From positions 1 to 9,090 of the forward strand of contig CAKZZK010000340.1 of NCBI GenBank assembly GCA_937885235.1: DNA of 9,090 bases, written 5' to 3'. Made by a program: the position numbers and the translations under genes. Shown here in pieces: positions 7,117 to 9,090 of the stretch (position 1 is the stretch's first letter; each line of letters opens with the position of its first letter). This DNA is from an uncultured Treponema sp. GTDB lineage: Bacteria > Spirochaetota > Spirochaetia > Treponematales > Treponemataceae. The notes under the pieces were generated by a model. It did no database searches and was not told the origin of the DNA. It saw only the letters and a list, made by a program, of their open reading frames with translations.

Positions 7117-7512
7117 ATGTATAGAAACGGAATAACACTTAATGCGACGTCTTACAACTCGCTTTTCGCCAATTCCTCTTCGGGCAGGCTTTATGTACCG
7201 GTAAAACCGAATGCCGTCATTTATTCGCAGCTCTCGTATGTCCACGGCACGGCGGCAAAGCCAAACCAGAAGACGGTTTCGTTGGATAAGATTCATATCC
7301 TGAACAGGCTCATCGATCAGCTGGTAAGCATGAACAAAGAGGCTCTGTCCAAGGATGATGTGCTGGCGCTGACTGATAAGCAGAAAGATGCAATCATCGA
7401 GAACTATCAGCAGCAGATTCACCAAGCAATAGCGGCGGCATCTCAGCCTGAAACTTACGGGCTTGCGGGACTCATCCCTGAACCCGGTGCTGTATTCAAC
7501 ATTGCCGTCTGA
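7117..7512 (+). CDS. Conserved hypothetical protein, 131 residues
   Basis: I do not recognise a named domain. The N-terminus MYRNGITLNATSYNSLFANS and the stretch GRLYVPVKPNAVIYSQLSYV look like a compact domain I associate, from memory, with small Treponema proteins of unknown function. Residues about 55-115 are helical and charged (LDKIHILNRLIDQLVSMN, then DKQKDAIIENYQQQIHQAI), and the C-terminus is Gly/Pro-rich. There is no signal peptide or membrane segment. GAGGG at 7105-7109, 7 bases before the ATG, supports this start over the GTG at 7084. It is 59 bases after the lipoprotein stop, so it could be co-transcribed or use its own promoter (a GATAAT at 7093-7098 is possible but has no good -35). 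Confidence 0.8.
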   Translation: MYRNGITLNATSYNSLFANSSSGRLYVPVKPNAVIYSQLSYVHGTAAKPNQKTVSLDKIHILNRLIDQLVSMNKEALSKDDVLALTDKQKDAIIENYQQQIHQAIAAASQPETYGLAGLIPEPGAVFNIAV

Positions 7513-7571
7513 TAGTCGAAAGCCGCCGTCTGAGCGATGGGCAGAAAGCATATTGAAGGACTCTTGGGGAC

Positions 7572-7600
7572 TTTACGGCTTTGTGACAACGTGCTAAGAT
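7572..7600 (+). promoter_or_regulatory. Extended -10 promoter for the YidC-like gene, possibly leaderless
   Basis: TTTACG at 7572-7577 (four of six bases of TTGACA) is 17 bases from TAAGAT at 7595-7600, which is preceded by TGC, the extended -10 signature. Initiation would be near 7607, next to the ATG at 7608. The only ribosome-site-like bases, AGG at 7601-7603, are 4 bases from the ATG and would lie upstream of the predicted initiation point. Confidence 0.4.
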
Positions 7601-7607
7601 AGGCGGA

Positions 7608-9090
7608 ATGACGACTTTCCTTTATGATATAATCATTTATCCGCTCTATATATTGATAGAATGCATCTACACTTTCTGCAGGAAAATTACAGACAGCAGC
7701 GGCATTTCAATCATAGGGGTGAGCATAGGAGTCACGCTGTTCTGCCTGCCGCTCTATATCGTGGCAGAAAAATGGCAGGAAAAAGAGCGTCTTTTGGAAA
7801 AAGCCTTGCAGCCGGGCATAGACCGCATAAAGAAGACATTCAAAAATGATGAGCGCTATATGATGACCTCCACGTTCTACCGGGAGAATCACTACCACCC
7901 GCTCATGGCGCTGCGGTCTTCATTCGGACTCCTCATACAGATTCCGTTTTTCATAGCGGCATTCAATTTCCTCTCGCAGCTCTCTTCGCTGTCGGGAAGC
8001 TCCTTCTTCTTCATCAGGGACCTTGGCAGCCCGGACGCCTTCTTTTCGGTAAAGGGCTTCGCCATCAACATCCTCCCCATAGCGATGACGCTGATAAACA
8101 TCATCGCGGGAGCCATCTACACGCACGGCTTCAAGCTAAAGGACAAGCTGCAGATATACATCATGGCGCTTGTCTTCCTTGTCTTGCTCTATAATTCCCC
8201 CAGCGGACTGGTCCTCTACTGGACGATGAACAACATATTCAGCCTTGTCAAAAACATTTTCTACAAGCTTAAAAATCCGGCAAAGACCTTCTACCTGTTC
8301 TGCTGCGTCCTGGCGGCGGGGATGGCCCTCTACTTCCTGTTTGTCTACCGCACGAAATTTGCAAACAAGGCCATCGCCATTACGTTTTCAGCATCGGTCA
8401 TCGCTATTCCCCTGTTTATAAGCGCTATCCGCTACCTCCTTTCGCACTTTATGGCTGAGGGGCTGCAGAATGCAAAGCTGAGGACGGTGCTTGCCGTGCT
8501 TTCCTGCGCCGTTCTCTTCATCCTTGCAGGGCTCGTTATCCCCACCACGCTTATAGCTTCCTCTCCCGTCGAGTTTTCCAACATCGGCGGCCACGGCAGC
8601 CCCTTCTTCTTTGTCAGATGCACGGGCATCCAGGCTTTGGGCTTGTTCGTGTTCTGGCCGCTGTGCATTTACTTTCTCTTTGGAAAAAAAGTGCAGACCG
8701 TGCTCGCCACCTTGCTCTGCATCATCGCCATAACGGCGATGGCAAACAGCTTTGCCTTTATGCTTTCCTACGGAGACATCTCCCAGACGCTCGTGTTTTT
8801 GAATCCCGCGCAGTTCAAGCCCTTCTCCGCCATCTCCTTTGCCAACATCGCCGCAATCTGCCTCATCGCCGTCTTCTGCGGGCGCTTCTTCTTTGCCTTT
8901 CACGGAAAGCTGTTCCAGACGCTCCTCTCTATCTCGGTGATAGCCCTGCTTGCCATCTCGCTTGCCAATATGGCGGGTATCCGCAAGGAATACAGAAACT
9001 TCCTTATGTATGGCGCGTCCGGCACAAACGGGCTTGAGCCGCTCTTCCACCTGTCAAAAGACAAGAAAAACGTCGTTCTCTTTATGCTCG
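7608..9090 (+). CDS. YidC/Oxa1-like polytopic membrane protein with additional membrane domain, probably fused to a phosphatase/sulfatase-type domain (3' end outside window)
   Basis: The frame is open from ATG 7608 to the window edge, 494 codons plus one base. Residues 30-220 match the YidC/Oxa1/Alb3 core: a first core membrane segment ending in LPLY (47-50), the cytoplasmic helical hairpin with ALQPGIDRIKKTF (66-78) and TFYRENHYHP (89-98), LIQIPFFIAAFNFL (109-122), DLGSPD (138-143), and NSPSGLVLYWTMNNIFSLVK (196-215). About seven further hydrophobic segments follow (near 228-247, 255-278, 293-315, 341-358, 362-386, 409-430 and 436-455). This is far longer than a normal YidC and lacks the usual early stop. 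The last visible residues, KKNVVLFML, resemble the first strand of alkaline phosphatase/sulfatase domains (NVVLFxLD), and the final base, G, allows the expected metal-binding Asp. The conserved groove Arg of YidC is replaced by Thr 43. The housekeeping yidC is presumably elsewhere. The start is the first possible one after an in-frame stop. Confidence 0.85.
   Translation, partial: MTTFLYDIIIYPLYILIECIYTFCRKITDSSGISIIGVSIGVTLFCLPLYIVAEKWQEKERLLEKALQPGIDRIKKTFKNDERYMMTSTFYRENHYHPLMALRSSFGLLIQIPFFIAAFNFLSQLSSLSGSSFFFIRDLGSPDAFFSVKGFAINILPIAMTLINIIAGAIYTHGFKLKDKLQIYIMALVFLVLLYNSPSGLVLYWTMNNIFSLVKNIFYKLKNPAKTFYLFCCVLAAGMALYFLFVYRTKFANKAIAITFSASVIAIPLFISAIRYLLSHFMAEGLQNAKLRTVLAVLSCAVLFILAGLVIPTTLIASSPVEFSNIGGHGSPFFFVRCTGIQALGLFVFWPLCIYFLFGKKVQTVLATLLCIIAITAMANSFAFMLSYGDISQTLVFLNPAQFKPFSAISFANIAAICLIAVFCGRFFFAFHGKLFQTLLSISVIALLAISLANMAGIRKEYRNFLMYGASGTNGLEPLFHLSKDKKNVVLFML

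Noticed and set aside
8388..9050. Minus-strand frame of 220 codons, highly charged
   Set aside because: It is antisense to the YidC-like gene, whose + frame is open and has clear motifs. The charged, His- and Gly-rich composition is typical of a shadow frame.

Overview
The window looks like chromosomal DNA of a host-associated spirochete, most likely a Treponema-like species. The grounds are from memory, not from a search: the PLP aminotransferase (4483-5775) and the small protein at 7117-7512 resemble Treponema proteins, and the intergenic tandem repeats at 3281-3456 have a style I associate with Treponema. No rRNA, tRNA, CRISPR, transposase or phage gene was found.

Region 1 (1-3235, + strand) is a cell-surface glycan locus. 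After a terminator-like hairpin (14-51) come three closely packed genes: a short membrane protein that looks like only the C-terminal half of a GT-C (ArnT/GT39-like) glycosyltransferase (68-799), a GT2 polyprenyl-phosphate glycosyltransferase (804-1547), and a full-length GT-C glycosyltransferase (1544-3235, start overlapping the previous stop as ATGA). A GT2 enzyme that charges a lipid carrier, paired with a GT-C enzyme that uses lipid-linked sugar outside the membrane, is a familiar arrangement. The operon ends in an array of imperfect 65-67 bp repeats containing a strong hairpin.

Region 2 (3475-5775) holds a DUF3737 beta-helix-like protein on the minus strand and, divergently, a class I/II PLP-dependent aminotransferase. 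A good sigma70-type promoter lies so close to the aminotransferase ATG that its mRNA may be leaderless.

Region 3 (5798-7512, + strand) holds a solute-binding-type lipoprotein with no transporter genes beside it, then a 131-residue protein of unknown function with its own good ribosome binding site.

Region 4 (7608 to the window edge) is the most interesting part. It is one long open frame that runs off the window: a YidC/Oxa1-type insertase core (residues about 30-220), then about seven more membrane segments, then the first residues (KKNVVLFML) of what looks like an alkaline phosphatase/sulfatase-type catalytic domain. The groove arginine expected in true YidC proteins is a threonine here. 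This suggests a membrane enzyme built on a repurposed YidC fold, or a fusion linking membrane insertion to envelope modification. Its promoter may also specify a leaderless mRNA.
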